A stretch of DNA of 42,078 nucleotides from Trichosphaerium sp. ATCC 40318 (GCA_038496445.1 JALMLS010000367.1:1-42078), one strand, 5' to 3'. Shown: positions 1-12,691, numbered from the stretch's first letter. Notes: generated from the sequence alone by a model not told the origin. A program made the numbers and translations.

Positions 1-1
1 A

Positions 2-1190
2 GAACGGCATTCAAGAAGTACTGCTATTAACTGGGATAGCTGTCAGGAATTCTGCAGTGTTTTTGGCGTTGAGTATAGTAACGAAAATGCAAAGGAAGAT
101 GAGGTATATGTATGTAGTGACCAAGAGGACGAAGAAGATGAGGTTGACCTGTACCAAGATGATTGTTATGTTTTAAAAGATGGATCAAACCAGTTTGCTT
201 ATGAAAGGTTCAGTAATATCACAGGATTGATTCAACACGCTCCACGTCATTTAACCAAGAAACTAAAGAAACTAGAAAAGATTCATGGAAATAGTATTTA
301 TACAAATGTTGATGTATTTGGTATGACACCTTTACATGTTGCAGCTGATAGGGCTGAGGTGAGTGCTAGTGGTGAGGTATATAGTAAAATCTACAGCACT
401 GTGAAAAAACACCAAATCGACTTTAACCTTAGAGATAACTTTGGCAAAACAGTATTGATGTACATAGGGGAGGATTTATCAATAGACAACATTGATACAT
501 GTGAATCCTTTGATTTTAACCTTAGAGATAATAGAGGATGGTCTTTTCTGCACTATAGTCCCAGATATGATATATTAGTTAATGGATTGCACTTGTTTGA
601 TATTGATATATTTTGGATGTGGTTTATTAGAGAGGATTATGAATTGCTACTTGATGAAGCAATTATTCCTTATTGGGAAAACCTCAATATTTTTTGAACC
701 TGATGAAGATGGACGGACCATTGCTTTTAAGATTGCAGAGGTTGATGACAAACATCAAACATTAGAGTACGGTGAATTTTCTAAAATCATTTGCAAACAC
801 AAAAACTTCATACCTAACCACCAAGATATTCTTGGTGACACTGCGCTCATTGCTGCTTGCAAAAGTTTTAATCCTCAAATGATTTTCCAGCTTGTTATGT
901 CTGGTGTTGATGCTACAATAAAGAATCATGAAGGCAAGACTGCCCTTGATTATATTTTGGATTGGCAGAAGTGTGATCCCTCTGAAGTAGATGAAGCGTT
1001 AGCTAATAGTGATGATGCTATTGATAAGGAAATAATAAATGCTCTCACAACTGGTGTTGTGTCAAAACAAGCTCTTTACTATATGTCCTTACTAGATGAG
1101 CAAGGTACCAATGCAGCACCTTGGAGCTATGAACTTTCAAGGTATTTGTTGGTAAAGAAGATGGGCTTAAAATCGAGGCATCAACATTGA
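2..1190 (+). pseudogene. Ankyrin-repeat protein, 3' part, with one frame break
   Basis: The reading frame is open from the left edge of the window, so the gene starts outside it. An acidic stretch (about codons 35-60) is followed by ankyrin-type units, recognisable by FGMTPLHVAA near 320, NFGKTVLMY near 440, NRGWSFLH near 530, DILGDTALIAAC near 830 and NHEGKTALDYI near 925. Ankyrin repeats normally mediate protein binding; no catalytic domain is visible. At about 690 the frame ends in a TGA directly after a run of six T. Dropping one T continues straight into the second half, which stops at 1190. No plausible intron covers the break. It is therefore either a homopolymer sequencing error in a working gene or a real frameshift. 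Conserved sequence on both sides favours a recent or artificial break. The ankyrin call is firm; pseudogene status is not. Confidence 0.72.
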
Positions 1191-1540
1191 TTGGATCGCC
1201 TCAGGACTACTAGTTGTGCGTTGTGTTATTTGCACCAGGTATCCTTATATGTTGAAGTCATTGTAATTCTTAAAATTTAATAAAAGTAACATACAGAATA
1301 ATAGTTGAGTGAAAAAACTAAAGCAGTTGTCAGAATAAAATCGACTGAGAATTTTTGCCAAAATAACTAAATACCTACATTCTCTCAAGTTGCTGCATTT
1401 ATTTAACTACAAACACTGTAAATAATCTCTAAACAACTAAAACAATAGCAGAAGCGATACAGGTACTTACAAGCTTGTAACAGAGAATACCAATCACGTG
1501 CTTTCTAGGTCATGTTCAAAAAGGATTTTGAGTTATCCCT
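1191..1540. other. Intergenic, convergent 3' ends
   Basis: This is the gap between the ends of the ankyrin gene (plus) and the acyltransferase gene (minus). It is AT-rich, contains AATAAA-like stretches near 1278 that could serve polyadenylation, and a CACGTG at 1495. I see no gene in it. Confidence 0.5.
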
Positions 1541-4500
1541 TCAGTTTGTTGAAGCGAATCGAGCCAAGTTTACTACAAAGGAAACATCCATTAATACTCA
1601 AGTTCAATGCCATTTTTAAAAAGAAGTACATACCAGTAGGATGGGTAAATTCTAAAGACTTTGGCACGTGAATCTATAAAAAAAAACAAGAAGTTAGCAT
1701 ACCATTGAAAACAAGCTATCTGATAAAGCGTTCCGTTAAAAAGATGTAGTTGTAAAAACAAAGAACAGTATGAAAATGGACAACTCCAAGTGCAAGAGAT
1801 GTGGGTTGATGGCGAACACAAATGCTGGAACTCAAAGCACAGCGTACCTGGTGTTCTGGGTTTGATAAAACTATTGAGTTCATGTGAAGTATACTTTGTT
1901 CTACTAAGCTTGCGAATAACTCACTAGATATTAGAATTTCTCTGTGTTTGCTTAGTTGTCCTGTAACACAAAAAGATATCGAATCATTCTTTATCATGTA
2001 TCCAATACCTAAACAAAGTTAAACGGGTGGGAATAGTTTGTTGTGTTGAGAACAAAAAAAAGTCAGAAAAAAATGCGGAAAAAAAAAAGTCATACCAAAC
2101 CCTCTAGTAACTACAGGTCCAAATCCAAAAGCACTTAAAGAAGGTGAACCACAATGACTAGAAGAAAGCTTCCAGTGACTTGATTTTTTGAAGTTAGGAT
2201 CAGTAAACAGCTGAGGAACCTCAATGTCTAAAAAAATCAATCGTGAGCCAAAACAAGAAACAAAACAATCCTGTTTTCTTACCTTCTCCTTTAGCTCGAA
2301 GTTCTTCCAGTATTTTACCAAGACCAAATAAGTGCCTATCGACTCCCATACCCTTTAAGAAAAATTACATTGTACAAGGCTCCACAGAACAAAGAAAGTA
2401 TTTTTGGTTTTTGATAATTTCAATAAAGTTTCGTGCCTTCTTTGCTTTTCTCATGTACGCCACATGAGACTCAACAGCTTGTTTAAGCAGCGTTAATTGT
2501 GATGGTCTATTATCAAAACCATAACTTAGAAGTGGTGCAAAAGAGCTTTTTACAAACTCTAAAGAAGCCAAACTACAGCTTCTTACAGTTTCAGTACGTC
2601 CATGGAAAAAAGTCCTTGTTGATGCCGACTCATACGTCCTAAGCACCATTACCTGTGAAAATCATGCTTCACTATGAGTAAAACTAGTACGTACGCGCAA
2701 CAGTTACCAAACATCTTATAGTAAGCCAATTGTATAGCAATTTGGATAAAGGCATCAGGAGACATTTTGTTTTCTTTTATCCATTTTCCACCAAATTTAG
2801 TAAACCTTAACATTGACGTTGCATTATTAAGAACGAGTTCTCTGTATTTAAGATATGCTGCTTTTATCGAGTCTTTGATATCTTCGGATAACTTGAATTG
2901 TAATCTCTCTGGGCGGTCTTGTTTTGCTGGAGGCTTTGTGTTTGGAACTTTTGAACCATATTTGCAACAGTGTTTATACATTGTATCAGCTAATCGAAGA
3001 GTTGATGTTCCATCAGCGGATGCGTGCTCCCATACCACACCAGCTTTGCCATTACGACATACTATGAGTTGATTTTTATCAAACCAACGGTTACTGCCAT
3101 CACCTAAACGAACAAAAGTAAATATAAAGATAAATACAAAACAAGAGCATAAAACACGAAAACAGATCACTGTGCACGTGACAGTAAAAGGTGTTGATGT
3201 GCAATTAGTAGAATGATTTTTTAATAATAAATATTAGTTTTTGGTCAGTACCGTGAAGTGCAACACGACAGAGTTCCTCGACGTTTTGAGGTGTTTTATC
3301 ATCAAGACAAAGTATGATAAGAGCTGATTGTATAACCTTTAATATATCGGCATTCTTCTTACTATGCTCAATCAAATCTTCTCTTACAGTAGCCCATTGA
3401 TCTCTTTCTTCAGATGTGAGTGTACCAATAGGAAGCTGAGTTTTTTGAGAACGAGCATCGGTTAAAATATACGACAAGCATCTATTTACAGAAGAAATAT
3501 TATGAGCTTTGGTTTTGAGTTCTGTTAAATGTCTTACTGTTCTATGTACGATATAGAGCGTACAGATCCTTTATCTAATACACGCATACTGTAAAAGTTA
3601 TCCTTATGTAACACGACCACGTGTTTAGAGTCACAGTATTCATACTGCGTTGTTTTTGATCCGAAATCACGACCAATTGGTTCTTTCTGATACGTGATGA
3701 GGTGATCACGTTTCTTTCCAGGTACTCGAGAACATGCGAATAATCTTGGGTATTGACTCATACATAGAGGTGTACCACGTTCAGAATCAGGTGATAATGT
3801 TTTCGCTTCGATTTCTTGACGGAATGTCAATGCGCCATGAAGAAGTCCTGCAGCTCGTGATACTTGATTTTGTTCCTCTACGATAGACGTTAACTTTAGT
3901 ACTATAAATTGAGTAGTCTACGGTACCTGGACGAGGTTGATCTTCAAAAGTATAAAAGTAATTGACGTGTACACTAAAGCATCAAATAAGTTTAAGAGAA
4001 AAAAACAAACACTAAAGAATCATGCTTTTCAAGGTTAGGTGAAGAGTGTAGAAGCTCAAAAGTTTATTCCCAGCAGAAGATACTGTGGTTACTCGATTGC
4101 AGGTCACAACACGTTGATTCCAGGCAACTAAAGATAGAAAAAAAATAAAACTTAAAAAAACTTTCAAGAAAATAACAAATGAGTGAGTCTTTCTTCAGAC
4201 TGAACCAAAGCGTTCAACGCACCTAATGGGAGCTCTACCTTCACAATAACTATCATCCCACCAATCTTCAAGCCAGCTAGGACACCGAGTTTGGCTTTTT
4301 GCAACCAATTTTTTTTGAAGCTAAAAAGGGCGTTACAAGTTTATCCGGTATGCCTGTCGCTTATGGTACCATTTCTCCTACGCCTCCAGGCGCTATAAAC
4401 TCATCTACAGCGGCTTTTGTCGTTATAAAGTCTTCTATCGTTGATAACGGTTTAACAGACTCCAAATACCTTTAATAATGTTACCGGAGCGCTTAGGAAG

Positions 4501-4807
4501 CGAAAAAAGCGATGATTGGGTGTTTGTGTCATCATGATGGGAATTCGCGTGTTGATGCCACGTACAGTTTACAAGTATCTTCTAACGAAGGTACTGGCAG
4601 TTTAGGCAAATCGCTTTGATTAGAAAAGGTTCCCTGTAACGTCTCCTTCTTTTTTGGCTCTTTCTCTTCGCCACTACTCTGTGAAGAAGCGTCCTTGTTG
4701 TCTTGAACGTCCGTCCAACCAAATACAGATCTTACTTCCTTTTTGTTGCCTATAACGCTATCGTTATAACCTGCGTATGTACTTAGATAAAATAACGCGT
4801 ACGCCAT
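1541..4807 (-). CDS. Carnitine O-acyltransferase (carnitine acetyltransferase-like)
   Basis: The family transfers acyl groups between carnitine and coenzyme A in mitochondria, peroxisomes or cytosol. The product starts at ATG 4807. In order it shows: LPKLPVPSLEDTC (near 4600), the usual N-terminal signature; YLESVKPL in the next exon (about 4380-4470); WLEDWWDD (about 4250); CMSQYPRLFACSRVPG (about 3740-3790); PIGTLTSEERDQWA (about 3400); NRWFDKNQL...VVWEHASADG (about 3000-3090), whose His is the family's catalytic base; TYESASTRTFFHGRTET (about 2590-2640); then the GFGPV and IHD regions of the C-terminal half. I place the stop at 1541 after two short exons (IHVPKSLEFTHPTG then VNLARFASTN). 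These exons are supported only by splice signals and frame. There are at least nine exons. The N-terminal 60 or so residues are rich in Ser, Glu and Lys; I cannot tell whether they target the protein. The gene is divergent from the dehydrogenase at 5338. Confidence 0.87.
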
Positions 4808-5337
4808 GCTATTCGCGGAGAGCTGACTTTTCTATTTCTGATAGTATTTTCGAACCGTTTATCCTTGTCCCTAGCGAATTACGGTAGCGCAAAGCAAGGT
4901 ACAGTGAATTGTACCAAAACGATAGTTCAAAGTCTTGTAAATCAGTTTGTGTGAGTGACCTTCGCACTAGAGCGTCTCGCTTTGCCATTTACCACAACTA
5001 CTTCAATAAAAAAGCCAAAAAAAGCAGAATTCAGTCAACAGTATACTTGTGCACTATTTTTATACAAACCACCTTCTTTACGCGTAGAATAGTCTTCTAC
5101 GTCGGAAAAAGCTCAAAAACTAAGGAAGAGGTTTTTCCCTTTAGCACGTGTGCGTGGCCTGATGACATAATGGCGTGTGCAGCTCGTAGATCGCCCCCAA
5201 AGGCACCGAGAGCTTAGTTTATTGGTAAATTGGGTACATATCACAACTGGGGCAAATGTTGTTCCCTGCGACTCAATTTGGACCAAACTGTCTTCAAATC
5301 TACTTCAACACAATAACGCCACCACTTATCAATACAA
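4808..5337. promoter_or_regulatory. Divergent intergenic region between acyltransferase and dehydrogenase
   Basis: The two genes start head to head about 530 bp apart, so both promoters should lie here. A CACGTG sits at about 5144. Open frames in this stretch have no family resemblance and I do not consider them genes. No clear TATA box was seen. Confidence 0.4.
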
Positions 5338-6674
5338 ATGGGCAATACAGCAAGCGCAGGAGAATTTACATGGAGGTCTACAGCAGGCGATATAGCCAAG
5401 AAGTACAACCCTGACCTTACAGACAAGGTAGCTGTTGTAACAGGTAAGTTCTTTAGGTGTCAACCAACCGACTAATCTTTTTAGGCGCAAACGTTGGTAT
5501 TGGCTATGAAACAGCACGTTGCTTCGCAGGGCTAGGCGCTAAGACGTATTTGGCGTGCAGAAATGAAGATAGAGCGTCTCAAGCCATAGCTGACCTCAAA
5601 GCGAGTGGCATTGACGAAAAATTACTACACTTCCTAAAAGTACGAAGATGATCTTTTTTCTGAAAAAAAAAACCGCCTCCTGAGTTTACTTTACATTTCC
5701 TAACCTCTTTGCTCTAAGCTTGATCTTGGGTCTCTGGCATCTGTAAAGGAAGCTGTAGCTGAGTTACATACAAAGGAAGACAAACTAGACTTTCTCATCC
5801 TCAATGCGGGTACAGCATCGTTTTCTTATTCTGTTTTTTTTATTATTATTTGCGGAAGATCTTTGTTAAAATAACTCCGTTTTTAGGAATCATGGCTTGT
5901 CCTTTCGGCAAAACAGTAGATGGGTTTGAAAAACAGATTGGTGTTAATCACTTTGGCCATTACGCATTTGCAACACGTCTTTTAGATCTCGTTGAACAAG
6001 GTGATAAATCAAGAATTATTGGTCTTTCTTCTCTTGCACATACTTTCGGTACGTTTTGTTTATCACGTGTTTTGTTTTATTTCCTTTGTTTTAATGGCAG
6101 TATTTAGGCAACGGAGCGCCATTACAGTTAGACGATCTACAATGGGAGAAAAGAGATTATGCTACATGGAGCGCCTATGGAGCTAGTAAACTTGCTAATG
6201 TTCTTTTCATAAAAGAACTTCAACGTCAACTCACAGAGAAGAAATCCGAAGTCACGTGCCACAGTGTACATCCTGGTGCAGTGAAAACAAACTTGGGAAG
6301 ACATCAATCATGGATAGGTTATCTTTCCCCAGTGCTGGGTGTATTTATGAATTTAAAGACACCTGAACAAGTACATAGCTTTTTTAGCTTGAACTTTTTG
6401 TTATTGTCTTTTTCTCACGTATTTTAAAGGGTGCCGCAACATCAATGTATTGCGCTTTGAATCCAGACCTACAAGACACTCCTGGACTATATTACAGTGA
6501 CTCTTCAGTACGTGAAAAGAGAAGAATTAAATTTCCTTTTTTTTTCCTATTTTTTTTTTTGGGTCTGATTGTTATTTGCAGGAGACGAAACCAATTGATA
6601 AAGCAAATGATGTGGAGTTTGCAAAGAAATTATGGGAAATCTCAGAATCATTGGTTGCTCAACACCTTGAGTAA
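5338..6674 (+). CDS. Short-chain dehydrogenase/reductase (retinol dehydrogenase/WWOX-like)
   Basis: Seven exons join cleanly: 5338-5443, 5485-5639, 5719-5809, 5887-6048, 6108-6370, 6430-6507, 6582-6674, giving 315 residues, a normal length for the family. The NAD(P)-binding Rossmann motif TGANVGIG spans the first intron. NAG follows at the end of exon 3, the catalytic Ser is in GLSSLAH (exon 4), and the YGASK pair (Tyr-x-x-x-Lys) is in exon 5, followed by HPGAVKTNLG. All catalytic residues are therefore present. The protein begins MGNTASAG, a good N-myristoylation context, so membrane anchoring is likely though not shown. The fold and motifs fit the retinol-dehydrogenase-like subgroup; the substrate cannot be told from sequence. 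Several introns begin GTACG or GTACA. Confidence 0.93.
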
Positions 6675-7840
6675 CAATAATGTTCACTCGGGTAAACCTT
6701 TATGTAATAAGCTAAATAAAGATTGTTTTAAAAGTTGGTCTAAATGTATTGCTGAAATGTTAAAGGGCACACGAAAGATGAGAATGGATATGTGGCCTTA
6801 GTTGTAGGATTAATAGCGTGTTATTAAAGGTTGCTACATATTCAGAGAACATATTTTATGTTCATTGCAGAGATATCTGTCATTGTTCTCATTAAAAAAT
6901 GTGATCAGAGAATTATACCGTTTGCTGTTGTACTTATTCCAGTATGTTGTTTGAGTGTCGCATGAATACTATTAAATCAAAAGGGTGCTAACACCTCCTG
7001 CAGTAGTAAACGACATGAGGATCATTAACAGGCTTAGCTCCAATAATAGTTGAAGTGACACATATACATACATGTTTTATCATTAATATCAAACTCCCTT
7101 TTATTTGATTAACTTCCAATCTAGAGACATCACAGAAATAGACCACAATCACAAGTATCACGTCCTACTATTACAATGCAACAAAGAAGTAGACCAACAA
7201 GTCAAAGAGACATTGTTCGTGCTACTTCTACCAATAATAGACAGAAAACACGTGCCACCGATGATGGCATCCTAAACGGGTTCTATCTAACCATTTCTTT
7301 GTCGGTACAGTAAAAGGCCGAAAATTGTGCAATTTGCTGGCTGATTTTGACTGGATTTGTGGGTTTTGGGAATGAATATTAATGAATATGGCTTACGGGA
7401 CAATGAATATGAATATTGCTTGTATTCATAACGGAAGGGCGTTAAGTTAAAGTTCCAACAAAAAAACCATCCAAATGAACATGAAATGATTCTAGAAACG
7501 GCTTTCAACCTATTCAAAGTGTTCAAAAGATGACACAACAGCAATTTGTTACTAAAGTTGCTTGACTGCAATATTCAGTCCTGTGGAGAGACGAGTTATT
7601 ACAATATCTTCTTTAGTAACCGGGATAATGTACTTCTAAATTTTGTTTTTTTTATCATTTCTTGTTCATCCCACGTGATTATTTTATTAATAGGTCACTC
7701 TACGGAACAACTTTTGTTATGTGTATTTTTATGCTTTTACCAACTATGCATACAAAATGAAAAACTAGTTCAAACGTTATGTTTTTTGATTGTGATTAGT
7801 ACATTTGCTTTGTTTCTTTAAGGTTTACTGATTGTGATAG
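6675..7840. other. Long gap, no confident gene
   Basis: No recognisable domain. One frame open across about 7123-7313 contains an ATG at 7176. It is rich in Arg, Gln, Ser and Thr and ends at a possible GTACAG donor, so it could be a first exon, but I found no convincing continuation. Around 7370-7430 the motif GAATAT recurs several times. CACGTG occurs at about 7250 and 7672. Confidence 0.35.
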
Positions 7841-8689
7841 TCACAACATGTCAATTAATCTTAGAAGTTCTGTATCTTTTGGTGTGTATTCTTTGACTAC
7901 CTGTAACATAACGTAACTAATGCTTTCCATATACCACGGAAAATCACCTGAACCATTTGCAACATCTTTCAAAAATTCCAGCCATGTTGCTTTACTGTTC
8001 TTGAGCGTATTTCTAGAAAATACAATCAAGGCCATTGGATGCATAACATCAGAAGTAGGGTGGTCCATGCGAGAGTCAATATAAAACCCATAATCTTCCA
8101 TGAATGACGCTGATTTATCCCATGTATTGTACAAAACCAAGAATGCATCATAATACTTTTTATCAAGAAGTACTTTCTCTAAGAAAGTATGAACAGCATC
8201 GATGTGAGTGGAAACTTGTGCATCAAATTCCTCGAAAACTATTTGATTGTCACAGTCGTCTTCTAGCAAGCTACTATCCGATTTAGAACAAAGATATTCC
8301 ATCGTATAGTACATCAAAAAACCACTATGTCGCATTGAATCAATAAAGACACACTCTGTGAAACATTTTTGTTTCCACGTGAGCGACAAGTCCAATCTTC
8401 TTGGATTTTGTGGATTTTGGTTGAAAAATGGAGGGTAGAAATATCCAGTTGTGTAGTCTTTGTTTTCCAGGTTGTAATGGATACTGTAAACCTCACGCCA
8501 TAGTAAATCATCCTTAGCAATCGTGTGCCATTGTTTACACACTGATAGGTTATGTAGGCTTTGTAGAGCAACAATTACGACTTTTCCAGTTGCTACCTCT
8601 TTAAAAATAGCGTAAATGATCTCAACAGGTAAGTTCGCAATTGTGGTGGTCTTTAGAAGTGAATTATTTAAAGGACGCGTTTGTGCCAT
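7841..8689 (-). CDS. F-box protein, single exon
   Basis: The first in-frame ATG is at 8689, giving about 282 residues; the frame is open further upstream but without ATG. Residues about 17-70 (IANLPVEIIYAIFKEVAT...LHNLSVCKQWHTIAKDDLLWREVY) match the F-box pattern: LP.EII..IF, then a hydrophobic helix, then VCK.W and LW. F-box proteins usually connect substrates to a Skp1-Cullin ubiquitin ligase. The remaining 200 residues are acidic and aromatic-rich with no repeat or domain I recognise, so the substrate is unknown. It is one of the few intron-free genes here. Several other F-box or F-box-like heads occur in this window (17,447, 26,211, 31,499, 32,433), so the family may be expanded in this genome. 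Confidence 0.75.
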   Translation of the reverse strand: MAQTRPLNNSLLKTTTIANLPVEIIYAIFKEVATGKVVIVALQSLHNLSVCKQWHTIAKDDLLWREVYSIHYNLENKDYTTGYFYPPFFNQNPQNPRRLDLSLTWKQKCFTECVFIDSMRHSGFLMYYTMEYLCSKSDSSLLEDDCDNQIVFEEFDAQVSTHIDAVHTFLEKVLLDKKYYDAFLVLYNTWDKSASFMEDYGFYIDSRMDHPTSDVMHPMALIVFSRNTLKNSKATWLEFLKDVANGSGDFPWYMESISYVMLQVVKEYTPKDTELLRLIDML

Positions 8690-9342
8690 GACTTGTTTTC
8701 TTAGCTCTGTGTGGTGGCACAAACAAACAGGCTGTGAAAATGGTTTTACAAATACTTGACTTTTTTTCCAAGAAATGGGCAAGCTTCAGCATAGTATCAT
8801 TTGCTCCAACATCTACAAACAGTTCAGGCACTAGGCTCCACTACCTTTGAAAAAAAAAAGTAAAGACTGTTTATTTTTCTTACCCTGCTGATATTAAGCG
8901 ATGACTATAGATTGAGTTCAAACTCAAAGTCACATGACATTGTAGGCTGGGTAGAGGTGGCAGTGATGTGGTTGTTTATCAATTACTCAGTAGGCTATAA
9001 TTGAAGTTATAGCTCATAACCACAGTGTTTATTTTTGTACAGGTGCAAAAAATAATGTTGATTTAAAACTAAGTTTGTTCACGTAATGGTTTACGTCAGT
9101 TTGTTGCCACGGTACTCCTTCTGGTAAACATATAAACAAACATTACATCTTGTGTTGCCTGTTCACGTTCCAAGTGAGCAAAGGATAAACTATTAAGAAT
9201 GGAATAATGTTGTACCAGGTAAAATCATTATGTGAACTAATGATACAACAATGTATTTGTGTTTCAAACCAAATAAATCACGACGATAGGCACCAAATAA
9301 GATCGTAACTTTCCAATTAAAACCCTTTGCGTAGTAACGGTA
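8690..9342. promoter_or_regulatory. Divergent intergenic region between F-box and LRR genes
   Basis: About 650 bp between two divergent starts. It is AT-rich with no coding signal that I can support, and should hold both promoters. Confidence 0.35.
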
Positions 9343-12300
9343 ATGCGAGCAGTCAGTTTATTGGAATCAAGCGTTATCGGGCTGATACTGACCATTGGAA
9401 TGGTGCTAGCACAACAAAGTCTCGAAGAGGCTTTAAAACCAAAGTACAGTAACTTGGACCCGTTTCACGTGCGTTTTGGATTCGGTTTAATATTTAATAT
9501 CAATAAGATACTTTAGCTTTGTGACGCTACGGAAGTTGCTTGTGATACCAACAAAACGATAGAGGCCATGTAACCGCGCGCCTAATTTATGCTTCGTGAT
9601 ATTTCTACTTATCATGTGATAGTCACCTTACAGATGCTGATTTGCCAACTATGAATTTAACAACTGATGCTTTCGATGATTTTGATACTCTTACGGAGAT
9701 GTACGAATGTTCGGCGATTATCCCTCAATTGCTTTAGAATCATTTCAAGTAATAAAGTGACGTGGACGTTTGATATCAATCCAGGGAAACTCTTAAATCT
9801 CGCAGTACTGTACGTTTGGCAATATACTTTAGCTAACAGAAGAAAGAGTTCTAAGGGGAAGCACGAAGTCAGCTTATATTTCGCCAAGAATTTGTAATAT
9901 GACTTCACTCAGGCGCTTGTATGTTACTGTGGTATACTATTTACAGCTAATTGCAATAAGGCGGCTTGAAAATGTATTTCTTTCAGGAAGTATTCCAAAT
10001 TGTATTGGTACTATGATCAACTTAACATCAATGTACACTCACCTTTACTGGTACTTTAATCTCAACGCTACAATTAGAGACTTGAGCCATTCCAGATTGG
10101 ATGGTAATGGTGGCTTACAAGGTATAATTCCTCCTGAAATAGTGAATCTAAACAACCTGAACAAATTGTAAGTACAATATTTTAAAACTATTGTCTTTCT
10201 AAAATGTTTCGTTTAGAAGTTTATACCACAATAACTTGACTGGGAAAATACCAGATAACCTATTTGCAAGGCTTCCTCAACTTGGGTTTTTGTACGTGAT
10301 AGCACTGTGCCACATTAATGCTTACGTTTTTGGAAGCGGTCTTGTTTCTACGAGTATTGAAGGACCTTTACCAATCATTACAGACGCCTCCAGCATCCAT
10401 TCTTTGTGCGTTTTGTTCTTGTAGAGCATTTGCTAATTGTCCACCCAACAGGGTATTGGATTACAGTAGTAAAATAACAGGAGAAATACCCGACGTTTTT
10501 TACACACGTGGATTCACTCGCTTGTACGTCTAATGCACTTAATAACATTCTGACAAAAAGGAAAAGGGGTGTAAGAGGATTACCAACGTTTACAGACAGT
10601 CTTGATATCGCCCGTATGGAGGCGTTTCCAGGCAATTTTGTGGATGTGAGTGAATTGTACGACAAGCGCAAAACTTTATCACTTGCTACTTGTTTGTTTT
10701 TAACACGTGGATAGTCACATTTCAGACAAAGAGTTGATTGATTTTCCTCAATTCTTTGGCAACATGACTCAGCTTAATAACCTGTATGCTTGAGCGTTTC
10801 TGTTCCTTGTTTATGGTTACTTGTTTATCGATATAGGGAGATAGTTAATTGCAGCTTACAAGGAACTATTCCAAGTTTTCTTGGTAGTCTTAATTTTATA
10901 AAGTTGTATGTTCATCCACAAGTAGTTTTATTCTGTTGACCTTGTTTAGGAGTCTTAGGGGTAACAATTTGAGTGGCCAAATACCTTCATGGATATTCAA
11001 CATAGACACTGTGTAATGGCCCAGTTTTTGTGATCTTGAATATAGTATTTAATAACACTTGTAGGAACCTTAGAGACAATATGTTCGAAGGAGATTTACC
11101 ACAATTAGAAAAAAGTCAGATAGAAAAGTCTATAATGTTAGTTTGGACTTTTTCCTATTTCTTTCTCTAATAATCTTTCGTAGAAGATTAAGTGGTAACA
11201 AACTCACTGGAAACCTTAGTGCTATATTTAGTGATTACTCTCTGGTGTACGTCTGGAAATGGTATAGGCTCTAATTGTTTACTGTTGTGAAGGGAAGTAG
11301 CAAACAACATGTTAAGTGGAGGTATAGAGCATTTGACAACTGGCAACACAAGGACCATGTATGTCATAGAATTATTATTCTATTTAGTCTTAATATTCAA
11401 TCAAGAGACGTTTCAAACAATAATTTCTCTGGAGTTCTGCCTGAGTTTAATACAAATGTCAACTATAATTCAATGTGAGTATTTATTTTATTTTCATTCT
11501 TGCCTTACTTTTCGTTAGAGATTTGAGTATGAATCAATTTTCTGGATCTATTCCTCCTTCCATACTGACACTTACGGCAACTACTTTGAACTTAAATAAC
11601 ACCAAATTATCAGGACAGCTACCAAATATTACTGAAACTGACATTGTTAATTTGTACGTTTAGTATCTTCCTCATGCCTGTTCTTCGGTACATGTGTTTA
11701 CTAAATTTAAAACACAAGAGACTTATCAAATAATGAACTATTTGGGCCATTGCCTGCGTTCCTCAGAGATGTCACTACAATGTACGTTTCTCTAGCACAT
11801 CACTGTTTCTATTATGTTTTTCATACTTCTTATGTCTCATACTCACATTGACCTTAGAGACGTTCGGAACAATAGTTTTTGGTGTCCACATGTACCATTT
11901 TCAGTAACCAACTGGTATGAAAAGGGTAAGTGCTAAGCGTCTACTAACATATTGTAGTGCTGAGTTTGAAGCTTCTTTTGAAAACAACTACTTTTGTCAA
12001 GACTCTAATACGACTTGTCAACAACTCGGAGATATCCCATGCACTGACTCATGCCTGAGTCCACCCATCATAGTTCCTCAGGGCATAAAAGTTGATGGCA
12101 AGCTAATAATCAATTTTGATATCATCATCAAAGGTATGAAACGTCGCCAAAAGTATATTGTTTTAACCGTTTTCTTAGGCGACTTTATTCTACCAACCAA
12201 CACATTTCTCGAGACTGAACTAGGATTGACATTTAATGTGACTGGTTGTGTGGATATCAACGGAACAGTGGTATTGGAAGAAGACGATGAAACAAGTGAC

Positions 12301-12691
12301 AAGTTACTTGAGATTCGGAGTTTGAACTGTAAGATAAGTCTTAGAGATGACTTTACAGCAGCCACACCAAATTGTGTTCTTGATGTTACACTTAACAGTA
12401 AGTAGGACATATGTTGCTGTTAACAAACTATTACTTTGCTGATACATTTTATTAACAGGGCAAGCAACATTACTTACAATACTGAGACCACCATCGTGTG
12501 GAAAAGAGCCATCATCGCAATCAACAGATAGTTCTAAAGTGTCAGTTGGCGTAATCATTGGTGTTACAATGGGCGTTGGTTTAATCATTGTAATTGTAAT
12601 AATTGCTATTGTACTCGCTGTTCCCAAGATTAGACGCGGAGTACTGCCATTTAGAGACTATGAAAAAACACGTGCAAAAACAATAAAATAA
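9343..12691 (+). CDS. Leucine-rich-repeat single-pass membrane protein
   Basis: It starts at ATG 9343 with a signal peptide (hydrophobic LIGLILTIGMVLA then QQS). A Cys-containing cap (LCDATEVACDT) follows, then a long run of plant-type leucine-rich repeats (pattern L..N.L.G.IP..). Nearly every repeat is its own short exon of about 70 nt, and introns interrupt the conserved Leu codon in phase 2. Clear examples are near 10,217-10,292, 10,450-10,525, 10,950-11,010, 11,075-11,140 and 11,520-11,655. After the repeats comes a Cys-rich block (about 11,960-12,060), further extracellular exons, then a transmembrane helix (VGVIIGVTMGVGLIIVIVII, about 12,545-12,610) and a short basic tail ending at 12,691. 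No kinase domain follows, so it resembles a receptor-like protein, not a receptor kinase. Adhesion or recognition at the cell surface is likely. Some exon ends in the first 700 bp are uncertain. Confidence 0.85.

Noticed and set aside
4909-5395. Plus-strand open frames upstream of the dehydrogenase
   Set aside because: No family resemblance, and they lie in the divergent promoter region before a well-supported start at 5338.
7546-7821. Hydrophobic plus-strand frame
   Set aside because: AT-rich sequence by chance yields Leu/Phe/Ile runs; there is no second exon, homologue or conserved context.
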